Source: Alicycliphilus sp. UBA6560 (GTDB taxonomy: Bacteria; Pseudomonadota; Gammaproteobacteria; Burkholderiales; Burkholderiaceae_C). Taken from it: a DNA stretch of 64,000 nt. The notes under the pieces were generated by a model. The model worked only from the letters and a program-made list of their open reading frames with translations, had not been told where the DNA came from and did not search any database. The stretch lies in contig DJJU01000006.1 in NCBI GenBank assembly GCA_002434305.1, forward strand, positions 558,001 through 622,000, written 5' to 3'. Every line of letters begins with the position of its first letter. The stretch's first letter is position 1. The translations under genes and the position numbers were made by a program. Positions 25,661 to 41,077 of the stretch are shown here, piece by piece.

Positions 25661-27490
25661 TCAGCGCCGGGCGTACAGGGCCTCGATGGCGGCGCCGTAG
25701 TGGGCCACCAGATTGTTGCGCTTGAGCTTGAGCGTGGGGGTCATGAAGCCGTTTTCAATCGTCCACGGCTCGCGCACCAGGTGCACGGCGCGCGGCACGG
25801 CGTAGCGCGCAAAGCCGGCGGCGCTGCGCTCGATGCGCGCCAGCGCGGCGCGCAGCACCTGGGGGTCAGCTAGGCTCTCGGGGGCGTCCGCGTCCAGGCC
25901 CAGCTGACCGGTCAGCTGGCGCCATTCGTCGTTGTTGACCACGGCCAGGGCGGCAATGAAGGGGCGGTTCTCGCCCACCACCAGGGCCTGGCCGAACAGC
26001 GGGTCGCCCGTGATGGCCAGCTCCAGGTCGGCCGGCGGCACCTTCTCGCCAGTGGAGGTGACGATGATTTCCTTGATGCGCCCCAGGATGCGGATGCGGC
26101 CCTGCACGATCTCGGCCTGGTCGCCGGTGGACAGCCAGCCTTTGGCATCCAGCACGCGCGCCGTGTCCTCGGGCCGCTTCCAGTAGCCCTTCATGACGAT
26201 GGGCCCGCGCACCTGCAGCTCGCGGTTGTCGCCGATGCGCACCTCAACGCCCGGCAGGGCGCGGCCGACGGTGGAGGGATCGTTGTCGTCCAGCGTGTTG
26301 CAGCTGACCACGGGCGTGGTCTCGGTCATGCCGTAGCCCTGCACCAGCGGCAGGCCCAGGCCCAGGAAGCAGCGGGCGATGGTCGGCGACAGCGGCGCGC
26401 CCCCGCTCACGGCCACGCGCAGCCGCCCGCCGAACTGCGCCAGCAGCGGCGCGGCCACCAGGGCGCGCAGCAGCGGCCAGGGCAAGGCGCGCGCCCAGCC
26501 GCCCGCGCCTTCGTCGACCGGCGCCGGCAGGCCCTGGGCGGCGCAAAAGCGGCGCCAGCCCGCGGCCTGCGCGGCCTCGAACAGTTGCATCCTCCAGGGC
26601 GAGCCCGACAGCTTTTCCAGCACCTTGGCGTGCACGCGCTCGTAGATGCGCGGCACCGACACCAGCACCGTCGGGCGCACCTGCTTCAGGTCGTCGGCCA
26701 GCAGCGCCACCGAGCGGGCGTAGGCCACGCAGCTGCCGGCGGCCATCGCCAGGTAGTAGCCGGCCGTGCGCTCGAAGGTGTGCGACAGCGGCAGGAAGGA
26801 CAAAAACACGTCCTGCGGTGTGGGGACGATGCGCGCCAGCACGGCGTTCACGTCAGCCATCACATTGGCGTGGGTCAGCATCACGCCCTTGGGCTTGCCG
26901 GTGGTGCCGCTGGTGTAGACGATGGCGGCAAGGTCTTCAGGCGCCGGCGCCGGTGGCAGGGGCGTGCCAGGCGCGGCGTGCGCCAGCCAGTCGGCCAGGG
27001 CGGCGACGGGCACGCCGTCGCCAGCGGCCGGCAGCCCGCCAGCGGGCGGTTCGGTGACGACCACGCCCTGCAGGTGCGGCAGAGCCTGGCCGGTGGCGCG
27101 CACGCGCTCCCACTGCGCATGCTCGGCCACCACCAGCATGGAGACCTCGGCGTCGGCCAGGATGTAGGCGATGCTGCCCGGGTTGTCGATGGCGTGCAGC
27201 GGCACGGGCACGCAGCCGGTGGCCAGCAGCGCCTGGTCCAGGCTCATGGCGTCCAGCCCGTTGGGCAGCAGGATGGCGACCCGTGCGCCGGCGGGCAGGC
27301 CGCTGGCGGCGATTGCCCGGCTCCACTGCTGCACGCGCTCGCCGGCCTGCGCCCAGGTCACGCTGAGCCACCGGCCGGCGGCCTCGTCCCACTGCCGGTA
27401 GGCCTCGCCTTCAGGGGTGGCGCGCACGCGCAGGGCCAGCAGTTCGGGCAGCGTCCGGGCGGCGCTCAGGTCGGGGGCAAAAGCAGTCAT
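25661..27490 (-). CDS. AMP-dependent acyl-CoA synthetase (long-chain fatty acid CoA ligase family)
   Basis: This 609-residue adenylate-forming enzyme has the P-loop-like YTSGTTGKPKGVMLTH, QGYGMTETTP, the STGDQAEI adenine motif and GRIKEIIVTSTGEKVPP with the hinge; a late Lys (TPTLKLKRNN) fits the catalytic lysine. The architecture is that of FAA1-like long-chain ligases with an insert of about 40 residues (260-330). Chain-length preference is unknown. The ATG at 27490 begins MTAFAPDLS; the longer upstream frame has no family similarity. Confidence 0.9.
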   Translation of the reverse strand: MTAFAPDLSAARTLPELLALRVRATPEGEAYRQWDEAAGRWLSVTWAQAGERVQQWSRAIAASGLPAGARVAILLPNGLDAMSLDQALLATGCVPVPLHAIDNPGSIAYILADAEVSMLVVAEHAQWERVRATGQALPHLQGVVVTEPPAGGLPAAGDGVPVAALADWLAHAAPGTPLPPAPAPEDLAAIVYTSGTTGKPKGVMLTHANVMADVNAVLARIVPTPQDVFLSFLPLSHTFERTAGYYLAMAAGSCVAYARSVALLADDLKQVRPTVLVSVPRIYERVHAKVLEKLSGSPWRMQLFEAAQAAGWRRFCAAQGLPAPVDEGAGGWARALPWPLLRALVAAPLLAQFGGRLRVAVSGGAPLSPTIARCFLGLGLPLVQGYGMTETTPVVSCNTLDDNDPSTVGRALPGVEVRIGDNRELQVRGPIVMKGYWKRPEDTARVLDAKGWLSTGDQAEIVQGRIRILGRIKEIIVTSTGEKVPPADLELAITGDPLFGQALVVGENRPFIAALAVVNNDEWRQLTGQLGLDADAPESLADPQVLRAALARIERSAAGFARYAVPRAVHLVREPWTIENGFMTPTLKLKRNNLVAHYGAAIEALYARR

Positions 27491-27578
27491 GTGGCGCAAG
27501 AAAAAGCCGCTGGATGGGCGTCCGGCGGCACTGGGGAAAACCCGAAATGATAGCGACCGGCCCTCGGCCAGCCTTTTT

Positions 27579-28214
27579 TCAGCCCGCGGCTTCCAGCCCG
27601 TTGGCGAAGTGCCGCTCCATGGCCTGCACCGTGCCCTGCACGTCGCGCGCACGCAGGGCGGCCATGAGGGCCTCGTGCTCGGCCAGCGACTCTTCGATGC
27701 GGCCCTGGCGCAGCAGCGAGTTGTGGCGGTTGAGCTTCATGACCTTGCGCAGGTCGGTCACCACCTGGCTGCGCCAGCGGTTGTCGGCCATCTCCAGAAG
27801 GCGCATGTGGATGCGCTCGTTGATGGCAAAGAAGCGTTCCCGGTCGCCGGTGGCGCCGGCCAGCTCGGCGTGCAGGCCGTCCAGCTCGCGCAGCTGCGCC
27901 GGTGTGGCATGGGCGGCCACGGCGGCGGCGGCGTCGCGCTCCAGCAGCGACAGCAGGTGGTAGACGTCGCGCAGGTCTTTTTCGCTCATCTCGGTGACGT
28001 AGGCGCCGCGGCGCACCTTCATGGTCACCAGGCCCTCGGCGGCCAGCACCTTCAGCGCCTCGCGCAGGGGCGTGCGGCTGATGCCGAACTCCTCGGCGAT
28101 CTTCAGCTCGTCGATCCAGCTGCCCGGCTCCAGTTCGCGCCGGAAGATGCGCTGGCGCAATTGCTCCGCCACCTGTTCGTACAGGGCGCGGGGAGTGAGG
28201 GAGACAGCGGACAT
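27579..28214 (-). CDS. GntR-family regulator, FadR/FCD subgroup
   Basis: This 211-residue repressor has an N-terminal winged helix (LYEQVAEQLRQRIFRRELEPGSWI ... FGISRTPLREALKVLAAEGLV) and an all-helical FCD ligand domain with the metal-binding His/Asp pattern (FFAINERIHMRLLE, EHEALMAAL, MERHFANGL). It is divergent from mcm across 128 bp that contain an AT-rich palindrome, so it most likely controls the methylmalonyl-CoA block. Its ligand is probably a CoA-linked or carboxylic intermediate; this is inference. Confidence 0.9.
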   Translation of the reverse strand: MSAVSLTPRALYEQVAEQLRQRIFRRELEPGSWIDELKIAEEFGISRTPLREALKVLAAEGLVTMKVRRGAYVTEMSEKDLRDVYHLLSLLERDAAAAVAAHATPAQLRELDGLHAELAGATGDRERFFAINERIHMRLLEMADNRWRSQVVTDLRKVMKLNRHNSLLRQGRIEESLAEHEALMAALRARDVQGTVQAMERHFANGLEAAG

Positions 28215-28245
28215 GGTGCGCGAAATGTAGCGCATAAAAACTAAG

Positions 28246-28256
28246 AATTAATAATT
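28246..28256. promoter_or_regulatory. AATTA-A-TAATT palindrome between the GntR gene and mcm
   Basis: A perfect 5-bp inverted repeat around one A lies in a short AT-rich island of otherwise GC-rich DNA, midway between the divergent GntR-type gene and mcm. The place and shape suit an operator for the regulator and one or both promoters. Confidence 0.5.
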
Positions 28257-28342
28257 ATGGTTCGGGTAAACTCTGGTGATCTGCGAACGGCGGTACAGCC
28301 GGCACGCGCCCCATTGCTACCTTTGCGAAAGCATCACGCCCC

Positions 28343-30498
<2,156 letters not shown>

Positions 30499-30502
<4 letters not shown>

Positions 30503-31527
30503 CGCCTGACGTGCTGCTTCAGGGCATCGTGGCGGGCAGCGGCGCCGTACAGCGCCGCGCCATCGCCAAGGCCATCACGCTGCTCGAATCCACCCGCGCC
30601 GACCACCGGGCGCAGGGCGACGAGCTGCTCACCGCGCTGCTGCCGCACACGGGGCGGGCCCTGCGGCTGGGCATCAGCGGCGTGCCGGGCGTGGGCAAGA
30701 GCACCTTCATCGAGGCGCTGGGCCTGCACCTGATCGCGCAGGGGCTGAAGGTGGCGGTGCTGGCCATTGACCCGTCGTCCACCGTCTCGGGCGGTGCCAT
30801 CCTGGGCGACAAGACGCGCATGGAGCACCTGTCGGTGCACCCCGATGCCTACATCCGCCCCAGCCCGTCCAGCGGCACGCTGGGCGGCGTGGCCGAGAAG
30901 ACGCGTGAATCCATGCTGGTGTGCGAGGCCGCAGGCTACGACGTGGTCATTGTCGAAACCGTGGGCGTGGGCCAGAGCGAGATCGCGGTGCAGGGCATGA
31001 CGGACATGTTCGTGGTGCTGCAGCTACCCAACGCCGGCGACGATCTGCAGGCCATCAAGAAGGGCGTGATGGAGCTGGCCGACCTGGTGGTCATCAACAA
31101 GGCCGACATCGACCCGCACGCCGCCATGCGCGCGCAGGCGCAGATCACCTCCAGCCTGCGGCTGCTGATGCTGCACGGCAATCCCGACCACGACTGGAAG
31201 GCCGGGCTGGTATGGCGGCCCAAGGTCATCACCATCAGCGCGCTGCAAAGCCAGGGAGTGGACGAGTTCTGGGCCGCTGTTACCGACTTTCGCGCGCAGC
31301 AGACCGCCAACGGCCGCCTGGCCGCGCGGCGCGAGCGCCAGGCGCTGGCCTGGATGTGGGAGCGCATCGACGCCGGCCTGAAACAGGCCTTTCGCGCGCA
31401 CCCGCGGGTGCGCCAGCTGCTGCCCGGCCTGCAGGCCGACGTGGCGGCGGGGCGCATCGCGGCCAGCACAGCAGCACGAAATCTGCTCGCAGCCCAGGCA
31501 GGGCAAGCGCAAGCAGCTATCAGTTAA
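30499..31527 (+). CDS. meaB: Methylmalonyl-CoA mutase-associated GTPase MeaB
   Basis: This 342-residue G3E P-loop GTPase (formerly ArgK) protects and reloads the mutase with its cobalamin cofactor. It shows Walker A GVPGVGKST, the switch/Walker B region VIVETVGVGQSE and the base-recognition motif NKAD. The start is GTG, overlapping the mcm stop by four bases (GTGA), which implies coupling. The last residues (GQAQAAIS) and the TAA are encoded by a partial repeat copy, so the C-terminus looks remodelled. Confidence 0.94.
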
Positions 31528-31531
31528 ATAG
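31501..31531 (+). repeat. Partial dispersed repeat at the end of meaB
   Basis: The right half of the family (GGGCAAGCGCAAGCAGCTATCA) supplies the last codons of meaB in the family frame (QAQAAIS) and the stop. No left half is recognisable. Confidence 0.55.
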
Positions 31532-31553
31532 CATTCAACCGAAGAGAGCAAGC

Positions 31554-33086
<1,533 letters not shown>

Positions 33087-33128
33087 GCACCAGAAGAACA
33101 AGAACGAGCAACCGGAGTTCACCCAACC

Positions 33129-35177
<2,049 letters not shown>

Positions 35178-35234
35178 AATCGGCCTCCAGCGCTTGCCAG
35201 GCAAGCGCTGGCAGCTATCAAATAAGGAGTAACC
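35178..35234 (+). repeat. Dispersed palindromic repeat, copy H (best copy)
   Basis: The clearest palindrome of the family: CGGCCTCCAGCGCTTG, CCAGG, CAAGCGCTGGCAGCTATCAA, then ATAAGGAG. It fills the gap between pccA and the epimerase gene, and its AAGGAG tail is placed 6 bases before the GTG start of the latter, so it supplies the ribosome binding site. It is open as RPPAL-AR-QALAAIK then TAA. Confidence 0.93.
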
Positions 35235-35235
35235 A

Positions 35236-35706
<471 letters not shown>

Positions 35707-35730
35707 ATTTCAGCCGTTGCAATCCACAAG

Positions 35731-35759
35731 GCCCAGGTCTTCGACCTGGGCTTTTTTTT
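35731..35759 (+). terminator. Intrinsic terminator of the methylmalonyl-CoA operon
   Basis: A 9-bp perfect stem GCCCAGGTC / GACCTGGGC with a TTC loop, then T8, follows the epimerase stop by 25 bp. Confidence 0.95.
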
Positions 35760-36006
35760 CGTCCATCCCAAGCAGCCTGCCCTGGTTTCGTCGCCCAAGT
35801 TAAAAGCGAATTGAAGGCTGATGAGGACTGTTCGGCGCTGCAGCCGTGGTTGCTGAGTGCGAATGGCAAGTCGCCAATAAGTTGCCGGAAAAACCTTCTT
35901 TTTGTCGCCAACAGCTGCCTAGTGCCGGCAAAAATAACTGGAAAAGCCATCTTTTGACGACAGGAAATCCGTCCTGCCTTTTTCACAATCAGCCCTTTCA
36001 TTCAGC
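35760..36006. other. AT-richer gap upstream of bioB
   Basis: About 250 bp lack a convincing gene. Base composition falls below that of the surroundings (AAAAATAACTGGAAAAGCC, CTTTTTGTCGCC), and two short direct copies of GTCGCCAA occur near 35870 and 35905. It probably holds the bioB promoter and leader; no clear BirA-type operator was found. Confidence 0.4.
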
Positions 36007-36033
36007 ATGTGCAAATGGCCAGAATTGCCGGCC

Positions 36034-37047
36034 ATGACCACTGCCACCCTGCAATTCATTCCTCCCGTCAGCCCTTCGCAGACGCCGTCCGGCACACGCT
36101 GGAGCGTTGACGCCGTGCAGTCCCTGTTGGATCTACCCTTCATGGAGCTGCTGTGGCGCGCACAGACCGTGCATCGCCAGCACTGGCCGGCCGGCGACGT
36201 GGAACTGGCCACGCTGCTGTCGGTGAAAACCGGCGGCTGCCCGGAAAACTGCGGCTACTGCCCCCAGGCCGCTGCCTTCGACACCGGGGTGCAGGCGCAC
36301 AAGCTGATGGACGTGGCCGAGGTCACGGCCGCCGCCCAGGCTGCCAAGGATGCTGGCGCCACGCGCTTTTGCATGGGCGCCGCCTGGCGCGCGCCCAAGG
36401 ACCGCGACATCGAGAAAATGGCCGCGCTGATTGCCGCCGTGAAGGGCCTGGGCCTGCAGACCTGCGCCACGCTGGGCATGCTGGCGCCGCAGCAGGCCGA
36501 GGCACTCAGGGACGCCGGCCTGGACTATTACAACCACAACCTGGACACCGCCCCCGAGTACTACCAGGACGTGGTCAGCACCCGCCAATACCAGGACCGG
36601 CTGGACACCCTGGCCCACGTGCGCGCAGCCGGCATCAAGGTCTGCGCCGGCGGCATCATCGGCATGGGTGAGGCGCCGGTGCACCGCGCCGGGCTGATCG
36701 CGCAGCTGGCCAACCTCGATCCGTACCCGGAGTCCGTGCCCATCAACAGCCTGGTGCGCGTGCCCGGCACGCCGCTGGCGGACAGCGAGGCGGTGGATCC
36801 GCTGGACTTTGTGCGCGTCATTGCCGCGGCCCGCATCACCATGCCGCGCGCCCGCGTCCGCCTGTCGGCAGGCCGTCAGCAGATGGGCGAGGCCGTGCAG
36901 GCGCTGTGCTTTCTGGCCGGTGCCAATTCCATCTTCTACGGCGACAAGCTGCTGGTGACGGGCAATCCCGAGGCGCAGGACGACGCGCGGCTGCTGGCCC
37001 GGCTGGGCCTCAACGCCCATCCTGCAGCATCCGCCTTGCAGGTGTGA
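36034..37047 (+). CDS. bioB: Biotin synthase BioB
   Basis: This 337-residue radical-SAM enzyme inserts sulfur into dethiobiotin. The SAM cluster cysteines are C69-x3-C73-x2-C76 (GGCPENCGYCPQ). YYNHNLDT, the GGIIGMGE loop, PINSLVRVPGTPL and R(V)RLSAGR for the second cluster are present. Other bio genes are not in the window. An ATG at 36007 would add nine residues with no similarity to relatives. The 3' end overlaps the end of the convergent ligD by 38 bp. Confidence 0.95.
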   Translation: MTTATLQFIPPVSPSQTPSGTRWSVDAVQSLLDLPFMELLWRAQTVHRQHWPAGDVELATLLSVKTGGCPENCGYCPQAAAFDTGVQAHKLMDVAEVTAAAQAAKDAGATRFCMGAAWRAPKDRDIEKMAALIAAVKGLGLQTCATLGMLAPQQAEALRDAGLDYYNHNLDTAPEYYQDVVSTRQYQDRLDTLAHVRAAGIKVCAGGIIGMGEAPVHRAGLIAQLANLDPYPESVPINSLVRVPGTPLADSEAVDPLDFVRVIAAARITMPRARVRLSAGRQQMGEAVQALCFLAGANSIFYGDKLLVTGNPEAQDDARLLARLGLNAHPAASALQV

Positions 37048-39526
37048 GGGACACAGCGGCCTTGGCGTAGCCGCGCCAGGGCGCGTTGCCCTCGGGCAGG
37101 CGCGCGTCGATGTTGCCCAGGTGCCAGTGGGCGCTGCTCTGCAGGCCCTGCAGCTCGTCCCAGCGCAATGGCACTGAGATGCCCAAGCCGGGCCGCGCCC
37201 GCACCGACCACGCGCTCACCGTGGTGGCGCCAAAGCCGTTGCGCAGCCAGTCCACAAAGATGCGGCCCACACGGTTGCGCGGCCCGGCCTTGGCCACAAA
37301 GCGCTGCGGCAGCGTGCGCGCCAGGTGCTGCACCACCGCTTGCGAGAACTCGCGCACCGTGTCCCAGTCGTGCAGCCGCTTGATGGGCGTGATCACATGC
37401 AAGCCCTTGCCGCCGCTGGTTTTCAGAAAGGCGGGCAGACCCAGCTCCTCCAGCAGCACCCGCACCAGTTCGGCGCCTTCCAGCACCTGTTCCCAGGCCA
37501 CGCCCTCGCCCGGGTCCAGGTCGAAGGCCAGGCGGTCGGGCCGGTCGATGCGGTCTCGGCGGGCGTTCCAGGTGTGCAGCTCCACCACGTTCATCTGCGC
37601 TGCCTGGGCCAGGCCCGCGGCGTCGGGCACCTCCAGCAGCGGCGGATGGCCCTCATAGAGGCGCGGATCCAGCTCGCGCAGGCCGGGGAGGGCGCCCTTG
37701 TAGAGGTGCCGCTGGAAGATGCGGGACCCCTGCACGCCGGCCGGGGTGCGCACCACCGACACCGGGCGCTGCGCCAGATGCTCCATCATCAAAGGCGCCA
37801 CCTGCGCGTAGTAGCGCACCAGGTCGAGTTTGGTGGCGCCCGTCGAGGGGTCGATGACGCGGCTGGGGTGGGTGACGCGCAGCTCGCCCACCTGCTCTGC
37901 GCCCCTGCCGGCGCGCGCAGGTTTGCTTGAGCCGGATGCCGCGGCGTGTGTGGGCTGCGGAGCAGGGCGCTCGGGCACGATGGCGGCGGCGGGCTTGTCC
38001 TCGCGCAGACCATGGAACACCGCATGGCGCACGCGCCTGTCGCGCGTCCAGCCGGCGAAGGCCACCTCGGCCATCAGCTCGGGCCGCACCCAGTGCGGGC
38101 GGCCGGCGACATGGGTGCGGTGCGCGAAGGGCGGCTCGGGAACCTCCAGCACCTGCAGCCGGGTGGCCAACTCCTGCAGGGACTGGCGGGTGAACCCCGT
38201 GCCTACGTTGCCGGCATAGCGCAGCGCGCCGGTTTCCTCATCGTGCACGCCCAGCAGCAGCGAGCCCAGGCCGGTGCGGGTGCCCTTGGGATCGGTGTAG
38301 CCGACGATAACGAACTCCTGCCGCTGGCCGCACTTGAGCTTGACCCAATCCGCAGATCGCGCGGACACGTAGGGCGCATCGCGGCGCTTGCCGATCACCC
38401 CTTCAAAGCCCAGCTTGCAGGACGATGCGAAGAGCTGGGCTGCGGGCGCGTCGAACGCTTCGCTCAGGCGCACGTGGTGCTCGTCGGCCTGTGCCAGTGC
38501 CTGCTCCAGGGCTGCGCGCCGCTGCACCAGTGGCAGTGCGCGCAGATCCCGGCCGTCCAGGAAGAGCAGGTCGAACGCGTAATAGACGACCTCGGCCGCT
38601 CCCTTGGCGTCGAAGGCGTTCTGCAGCGCCTGGAAGTCCGGCACGCCATGGCCGTCCTGCACCACGATCTCGCCGTCGAGCCAGGCAGACGCCAATCCCA
38701 GATGCGCGATGGCCTGCGCCAGGTGTGGCATGCGGGCCGTCCAGTCCTTGCCGGCGCGGGTGAGCAGCTTCACGTCCTGGCCATCAATGCGCGCCAGAAT
38801 GCGATAGCCGTCGAACTTCAGTTCGTACAGCCAGTCCGCACGTGGCGTAGGGGGTTGATCCACCAGCGTGGCCAACTGCGGTGCGATGAAGTCGGGCAGG
38901 GCGGAGAGCTTCGCTGCGCGGCGTGAAGCGGGCTTGGGGAATGCCCGCACTGGCTGGCCGTGCACATCGGGCAAGGAGCCGACGCTGTCGGGCAACGCAT
39001 CCACCACGCTGTAGTCAGAAGCGGCCCGCTCCAGCCCATCGCGTTCCTTGATGAGCAGCCAAGCGGGCTTGTTGCCGCCCCGGCCGCCCATGCGTACCAG
39101 CGTCCAGCGCCCCTGCAGCTTGTGGCCGTGCAGGACGAATTTGAGTTTGCCGCTGCGCAGGCCTTGCTCGGGCTCGTCCAGGGGTTCCCACGTGCCCTTG
39201 TCCCAGACGATGACGCGCCCACCACCGTACTGCCCCTTGGGGATCTCGCCCTCGAAGGTGTTGTAGGAGATCGGGTGGTCTTCTACCTGCACCGCCATGC
39301 GCTTGTCCGCCGAGTCGTAGCTGGGGCCCTTGGGCACGGCCCAGCTTTTCATGGTGCCGCCCAGTTCCAGGCGAAAGTCATAGTGCAGCCGCGTCGCCCA
39401 GTGCTTTTGCACGACGAAGCGCAGGGTGCCATGGCTGGGCGTGCCACCCTCCTGCGGCTCGGGCGTGATGGTGAAGTCGCGCTTTTGCCGGTAGGTGGAC
39501 AGCGGATCGTCCTTACGCCGGGCCAT
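37010..39526 (-). CDS. ligD: Multifunctional DNA ligase LigD (non-homologous end joining)
   Basis: This 838-residue protein has three enzymatic domains in the Pseudomonas order. First is a 3'-phosphoesterase (LHYDFRLELGG, KGPS, HPISYNTFEGEIPKGQYGGG; about 1-190). Next is an ATP-dependent ligase with the adenylated Lys in ELKFDGYRI (about 205-530), then an AEP-type primase/polymerase with catalytic DLDPGEG and SGGKGLHV (about 560-838). With Ku it repairs double-strand breaks, mostly in non-growing cells. It lies 21 bp after ku on the same strand. Confidence 0.95.
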   Translation of the reverse strand: MARRKDDPLSTYRQKRDFTITPEPQEGGTPSHGTLRFVVQKHWATRLHYDFRLELGGTMKSWAVPKGPSYDSADKRMAVQVEDHPISYNTFEGEIPKGQYGGGRVIVWDKGTWEPLDEPEQGLRSGKLKFVLHGHKLQGRWTLVRMGGRGGNKPAWLLIKERDGLERAASDYSVVDALPDSVGSLPDVHGQPVRAFPKPASRRAAKLSALPDFIAPQLATLVDQPPTPRADWLYELKFDGYRILARIDGQDVKLLTRAGKDWTARMPHLAQAIAHLGLASAWLDGEIVVQDGHGVPDFQALQNAFDAKGAAEVVYYAFDLLFLDGRDLRALPLVQRRAALEQALAQADEHHVRLSEAFDAPAAQLFASSCKLGFEGVIGKRRDAPYVSARSADWVKLKCGQRQEFVIVGYTDPKGTRTGLGSLLLGVHDEETGALRYAGNVGTGFTRQSLQELATRLQVLEVPEPPFAHRTHVAGRPHWVRPELMAEVAFAGWTRDRRVRHAVFHGLREDKPAAAIVPERPAPQPTHAAASGSSKPARAGRGAEQVGELRVTHPSRVIDPSTGATKLDLVRYYAQVAPLMMEHLAQRPVSVVRTPAGVQGSRIFQRHLYKGALPGLRELDPRLYEGHPPLLEVPDAAGLAQAAQMNVVELHTWNARRDRIDRPDRLAFDLDPGEGVAWEQVLEGAELVRVLLEELGLPAFLKTSGGKGLHVITPIKRLHDWDTVREFSQAVVQHLARTLPQRFVAKAGPRNRVGRIFVDWLRNGFGATTVSAWSVRARPGLGISVPLRWDELQGLQSSAHWHLGNIDARLPEGNAPWRGYAKAAVSLTPARRMLQDGR

Positions 39527-39547
39527 AGCAACACTGGGCCTGCATGG

Positions 39548-40549
39548 TCAGGCCGCCTTGCGCTTGGCGCGCGATGATGCGGCGGTGGCTTTCTTGCCCG
39601 CGGCGGCCCGGCGCGCACCCGTCTTGGACGGGGCAGGGGATTTGCCTGAGGCGGCCTTGCGAGGCGGCTTCGCCGTCTCCTCTTCAGGCGCCTCCTTGTG
39701 GCGGCCCTGCAGGCTGCGGCGCAGCAGGCGGGTCAGGTCGACCACGTTGGATTCGGCATCGTCGGCCTGCAACGCTTCTTCCTCTACCACCTCGACCTCG
39801 CCCTCGCGCGCCTTGGTCTCGACCAGCTTGCGGATTTCCTCCGAAAAGGAATTGCGGAACTGGTCCGCGTCCCACTTCTGCGTCATGTCATCGACGAGCT
39901 GCAGTGCCATCTTCATCTCGGCCTCGCGCAGGCCTGCGGCCTTCTCGCCGGCGGGCGGCAGATTCAGCTCGTCGGACGAGCGCACCTCGCCGCCCCAGCG
40001 CATCAGGTTCAGCACCAGCGAGCGCCCGCAGGGCATCAGCATCGCCAGGTGCTGCTTGGTGTGGATGACGACCCGCGCCACGGCCACGCGGTTGCTCTTG
40101 CGCAGCGCCTCGCGCAGCAGCGCATACACCTTTTCGCCGCGCTTGACCGGAGCGATGTAGTACGGGCGCTCCAGATAGACGAAGGGGATCTCGTCGGCGT
40201 CGACGAAGGCCTCCAGCTCGATGGTCTGCGTGGTGCGCGGGTAGGCCGATTCGATCTCGTCGTCGGTCAGCACCACATAGCGGTCATGCCCGTACTCGAC
40301 ACCACGCACGATGTCTTGGGACGCGACCTCTTTGCCGGTCTTCTTGTTCACACGCTTGTAGCCCACTGGGTCCATGGTGCGGCGGTCCAGCCAGTCGAAG
40401 TCGATGCCGCTGCTGCGGGTGGCCGAGTACAGCGCCACGGGAATGTTGACCAGGCCGAAGCTGATGGCGCCTTTCCACATAGAGCGCGGCACGCGGCCTT
40501 TCGCCGCCTCCTTGCTTATCGCTGTACCTGCACCAGCCCTGGCTGCCAT
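39548..40549 (-). CDS. ku: Ku protein (bacterial NHEJ end-binding)
   Basis: This 333-residue Ku homodimer subunit has the core RSMWKGAISFGLVNIPVALYSATR, the central ring region and a Lys/Ala/Arg-rich C-terminal tail that recruits LigD and holds DNA. The ATG at 40549 has a strong GGAGG ribosome binding site at 7-nt spacing, which supports about 19 residues more than the usual Ku start; an in-frame GTG at 40492 with GAAAGG is an alternative. It forms an operon with ligD. The phage-occupied dif site lies about 165 bp upstream. Confidence 0.94.
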   Translation of the reverse strand: MAARAGAGTAISKEAAKGRVPRSMWKGAISFGLVNIPVALYSATRSSGIDFDWLDRRTMDPVGYKRVNKKTGKEVASQDIVRGVEYGHDRYVVLTDDEIESAYPRTTQTIELEAFVDADEIPFVYLERPYYIAPVKRGEKVYALLREALRKSNRVAVARVVIHTKQHLAMLMPCGRSLVLNLMRWGGEVRSSDELNLPPAGEKAAGLREAEMKMALQLVDDMTQKWDADQFRNSFSEEIRKLVETKAREGEVEVVEEEALQADDAESNVVDLTRLLRRSLQGRHKEAPEEETAKPPRKAASGKSPAPSKTGARRAAAGKKATAASSRAKRKAA

Positions 40550-40712
40550 GGTGAATCCTCCGCGTCACGAATCGAGACGAGGCCCGGCCGCTGATGGTCG
40601 GATCGGGTCTGCCCATGCGCGGCAAGTTAGCGCGGCAATATCCCAGAGACCGTAGGACGATTCCAGACGAAGGCACTGCTGAAGCGCTGATCAGAATGCT
40701 TAGGTCTCAAAT

Positions 40713-40740
40713 ATTTAACATAATATACATCGTATCTACT
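40713..40740 (-). other. Left attachment junction with dif XerD arm
   Basis: ATTTAACATAA (40713-40723) is the exact complement of the XerD arm known from many proteobacterial dif sites. The central TATACA (40724-40729) follows, then the phage-side arm TCGTATCTACT. The 12-bp string TATACATCGTAT is repeated at the right junction. Written XerC-to-XerD, dif would run on the minus strand. Confidence 0.82.
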
Positions 40741-40773
40741 ACGGTTGGCGCTGTGCTGCGGGCGCTATTCGCT

Positions 40774-40822
40774 GTGGCTGGCTGGCCGTCCGCGCTGCGC
40801 TTGCGTACAGCCAGCCAGCCAC
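40774..40822. other. 13-bp perfect hairpin in the phage intergenic region
   Basis: GTGGCTGGCTGGC (40774-40786) pairs with its complement at 40810-40822 around a 23-nt loop. In filamentous phages such hairpins in the non-coding region act as packaging signal or complementary-strand origin. It lies between the left junction and the end of zot. Confidence 0.6.
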
Positions 40823-41060
40823 TGCGCCGGCGCTTGCCCTTGACTGCTCGCCAGACCGCCGAGGCGCTGCGCGCATTGTTTCTCAAGCACGAGCGGACGA
40901 CAGCTGTTGCCTGATCCTGGCGCTACGCGGCAGGCACGGCGCCTGGGCGTGCCGCGCGAATCCTCCCGATGACCTGATTGCCGCTGGCATAGCCACTGCG
41001 GGCGCGCTGGCGGCCTGATGCCCCCCTGGCATGGGGCACGCTGCGCGGGACAGCGGCCAC

Positions 41061-41077
41061 ATGGGGCGATGCCCCAT
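41061..41077. other. Short 7-bp hairpin near the end of zot
   Basis: ATGGGGC-gat-GCCCCAT forms a 7-bp stem with 3-nt loop, 22 bp beyond the zot stop. A weaker structure (GCCCCcctggcatGGGGC) lies just upstream on the plus strand. It could end phage transcription or belong to the origin/packaging region; the region 40741-41094 holds no gene I can support. Confidence 0.45.

Noticed and set aside
40594..40914. Plus-strand 106-codon frame across the left phage junction as a stand-alone gene
   Set aside because: It has no ribosome binding site and joins chromosomal and phage DNA. Only its part after 40735 is of interest, as the possible repressor extension in circular phage.
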